The translations under genes were made by a program, and so were the position numbers. Below the pieces are notes generated by a model. The model was not told where the DNA came from. It did no database searches and saw nothing but the letters and a program-made list of their open reading frames with translations. Positions 62,522 to 64,000 of a stretch of 64,000 nt of DNA are shown here, piece by piece (the stretch's first letter is position 1; each line of letters opens with the position of its first letter). Origin of the DNA: QVMM01 sp047030855 (GTDB lineage Bacteria; Bacteroidota; Bacteroidia; Bacteroidales; Dysgonomonadaceae); contig JBKYIJ010000008.1 of assembly GCA_047030855.1 (NCBI GenBank), forward strand, positions 372,001 through 436,000, written 5' to 3'.

Positions 62522-63934
62522 ATGAAAAAAATATATATATTATTTGCAGTAACGTTAGGGCTTCTGACAGCATCCTGCGATTTGGATACCACTCCCTCAA
62601 CAAGTTTGGACCCGAATGAAGCTATTGAAAATATTAATGATCTGAATACTGCCGTCAACGGAATTTATTTCTTGCAGGTAAGTGAAATGCCAAAGTCTAT
62701 TGATAGATATATGGGAGTAAGAGGCAGTTACGCCGGAGACTTCACGGTTTATTCCGATCTGCTGGGTAGCGACTGTTATCCGATAGGTGGACAAAACGCA
62801 ATAAGAGAGGTTGCAAGGTATCAGTACACAAAAGACAGTGATATCGCGAAAAACTTTTACCGTCGTTTTTATTATTCTATTGCAAGGATCAATAAAATAT
62901 TCGATCTGATGAAGTCCAATTCACTAAAAGGCGACGATGTAAACGCACAACTTGGTGAACTGTATGCATTAAGGGCTTTGTTCCATTTCGACGTGGCTCG
63001 TATGTTTGCCAAACTTCCGTCGACGACAACTCCCGACGATTTAGGAATCGTTATTGCCAAAAGATTGTTTGATGACAACGATACAGGAACAAGATCCACT
63101 ATATCCGAAACATACAAAGCGATAGTAGCCGATCTGGACACGGCATTGCAATATCTTCCCGAAGATGCCGCAATCAAAACAGGACGCATCAACTATTGGA
63201 GCGCAAGAGCTTTGAGGGCAAGGATTTATCTGTATATGGAAGAAAATTCATTGGCATTGAAAGATGCACAGTATGTAATAGATAATTCTCCGTATTCATT
63301 ATATACCGTAAGCGATTACACCGGAGTATGGGATAAGGAAGGTACATCAGAGTCTTTATTTGAATTTGCAACCTCATCTATTTCTAATGCGCAACGTAAC
63401 TCTTTAGGGTTTTATACACATGCCACAGGGTATGCGGAATGTGCAATAACACCTTCTTTTAAGGATATACTGCTTTCAAATCCTGCGGATGTCAGGAGTA
63501 AAATGATAAAAGAAGAGGAGGATGAGGGTTATAACATAGGATTTTATCCTCAAAAATATCCGGGACGCAACAATGAAATATATGTAAACAATCCTAAAGT
63601 TATCCGCCTGTCTGAAGTTTATCTTATTGCCTCCGAAGCTGCTTTGAAGTCAGGAGAAGGCGATCCTGTTTATTATATCAATGAACTTCGTAAGAACAGA
63701 ATAACAGGTTATACTCCTGTGGGATCAGTAACGTTGGACGACATACTAATGGAAAGACGTTTTGAATTGTTTGCCGAAGGACATCAGGCTTGGGATGCAT
63801 GGAGAAATAAGAAATCTGTCGCAAACCAGTTTAAAGGCGAGGTTAATTATGATAACTATTTAACCGTTTTACCGATTCCTGTTTCCGAAATCAACATATC
63901 GGGAGGAAAACTGCAACAAAATCCAAATTATTGA
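62522..63934 (+). CDS. SusD/RagB-family nutrient-binding lipoprotein
   Basis: A 470-residue outer-membrane lipoprotein with lipobox LLTASC (Cys19). TPR-type helices follow, including LGELYALRALFHFDVARMFA near 146-165, and the C-terminal SusD region has VIRLSEVYLIASEAALKSG near 361-379, ILMERRFELFAEGHQAWDAW near 411-430, and an end ISGGKLQQNPNY. It covers the SusC pore and binds the substrate outside the cell. The product is complete and a terminator follows, so the pair is a two-gene unit unless transcription starts further upstream. Confidence 0.95.
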   Translation: MKKIYILFAVTLGLLTASCDLDTTPSTSLDPNEAIENINDLNTAVNGIYFLQVSEMPKSIDRYMGVRGSYAGDFTVYSDLLGSDCYPIGGQNAIREVARYQYTKDSDIAKNFYRRFYYSIARINKIFDLMKSNSLKGDDVNAQLGELYALRALFHFDVARMFAKLPSTTTPDDLGIVIAKRLFDDNDTGTRSTISETYKAIVADLDTALQYLPEDAAIKTGRINYWSARALRARIYLYMEENSLALKDAQYVIDNSPYSLYTVSDYTGVWDKEGTSESLFEFATSSISNAQRNSLGFYTHATGYAECAITPSFKDILLSNPADVRSKMIKEEEDEGYNIGFYPQKYPGRNNEIYVNNPKVIRLSEVYLIASEAALKSGEGDPVYYINELRKNRITGYTPVGSVTLDDILMERRFELFAEGHQAWDAWRNKKSVANQFKGEVNYDNYLTVLPIPVSEINISGGKLQQNPNY

Positions 63935-63950
63935 AATAAACATCAATCTG

Positions 63951-63986
63951 AAAAAGAGCGGCTTTAGTTAGTCGCTCTTTTTTTTA
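63951..63986 (+). terminator. Terminator of susC-susD
   Basis: AAAAAGAGCG and CGCTCTTTTT pair around a 12-base loop and a run of T follows, 17 bp after the susD stop. Confidence 0.88.
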
Positions 63987-64000
63987 TATTTCGGGGATGG

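Noticed and set aside
1..64000. CRISPR array or cas genes
   Set aside because: I saw no regularly spaced repeats and no Cas-like proteins on either strand.
1..64000. Insertion sequences with transposase genes
   Set aside because: No transposase ORF or matched terminal inverted repeats were recognised; the mobile traces are recombinase- and phage-type.

Overview
The window looks like chromosome of a low-GC member of the Bacteroidota, most likely order Bacteroidales and Dysgonomonas-like. That placement is inference. It rests on a SusC/SusD pair, C-terminal sorting domains of the type IX secretion system (T9SS), promoters of the Bacteroidetes form (TTTG or TTG, about 20 bases, TAnnTTTG), A-rich ribosome-binding regions without a strong Shine-Dalgarno sequence, and the family types of the housekeeping genes.

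Layout. 1-5.1 kb: the end of a fructan (levan-type) utilisation locus on the + strand: a T9SS surface protein cut by the window edge, a GH32 fructanase, an MFS sugar permease and a PfkB fructokinase. 5.1-9.1 kb: a decayed accessory patch with a 25-residue lipoprotein, a fragment of a DnaB-type helicase, a tail-fibre-like secreted protein, a cluster of tiny phage-like genes on the - strand, and a T9SS cargo gene that has lost its 5' end. 9.2-31.4 kb: mostly core genes: ribosomal protein S1, a GltD-like oxidoreductase, a LuxR/hemerythrin pair, zapB-like/zapA/rny, dnaA, an MCE protein, a cell-wall amidase, D-lactate dehydrogenase, a TldD/PmbA protein, LemA and TPM proteins. 31.4-35.5 kb: a degraded integrative island at the 3' side of tRNA-Arg(CCT), holding an ABC-F ATPase with an attenuator-like leader and two broken tyrosine recombinases. 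35.5-37.8 kb: an ABC exporter whose ATPase is frameshifted. 37.9-41.6 kb: a second relic at tRNA-Lys(TTT), with a lipoprotein, a chimeric portal/secreted-protein ORF and a HicAB toxin-antitoxin pair. 41.6-47.3 kb: YqaA, metallophosphoesterase, cardiolipin synthase, and a T9SS-exported phosphodiester glycosidase. 47.4-59 kb: pyk, aroQ, uvrB, a protein that is almost only a sorting domain, a tightly packed rhomboid-rhomboid-EEP-queD-queE-rnz run, HU and argS. 59.4-64 kb: a SusC/SusD pair.

How it fits together. The fructan genes release fructose outside the membrane, import it and phosphorylate it. At least four loci encode T9SS-type cargo (two intact or partial, two broken). Accessory DNA sits beside both tRNA genes. 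The most interesting item is the ABC-F leader: a five-codon ORF whose end lies in one arm of an 11-bp inverted repeat, the other arm lying just upstream of the ABC-F start codon, which is the layout of drug-responsive translational attenuation. A second theme is repeated one-base indels, often in homopolymers (near 8.09, 8.36, 37.46, 38.89, 41.22 and 47.28 kb), which are either real decay or base-calling errors.
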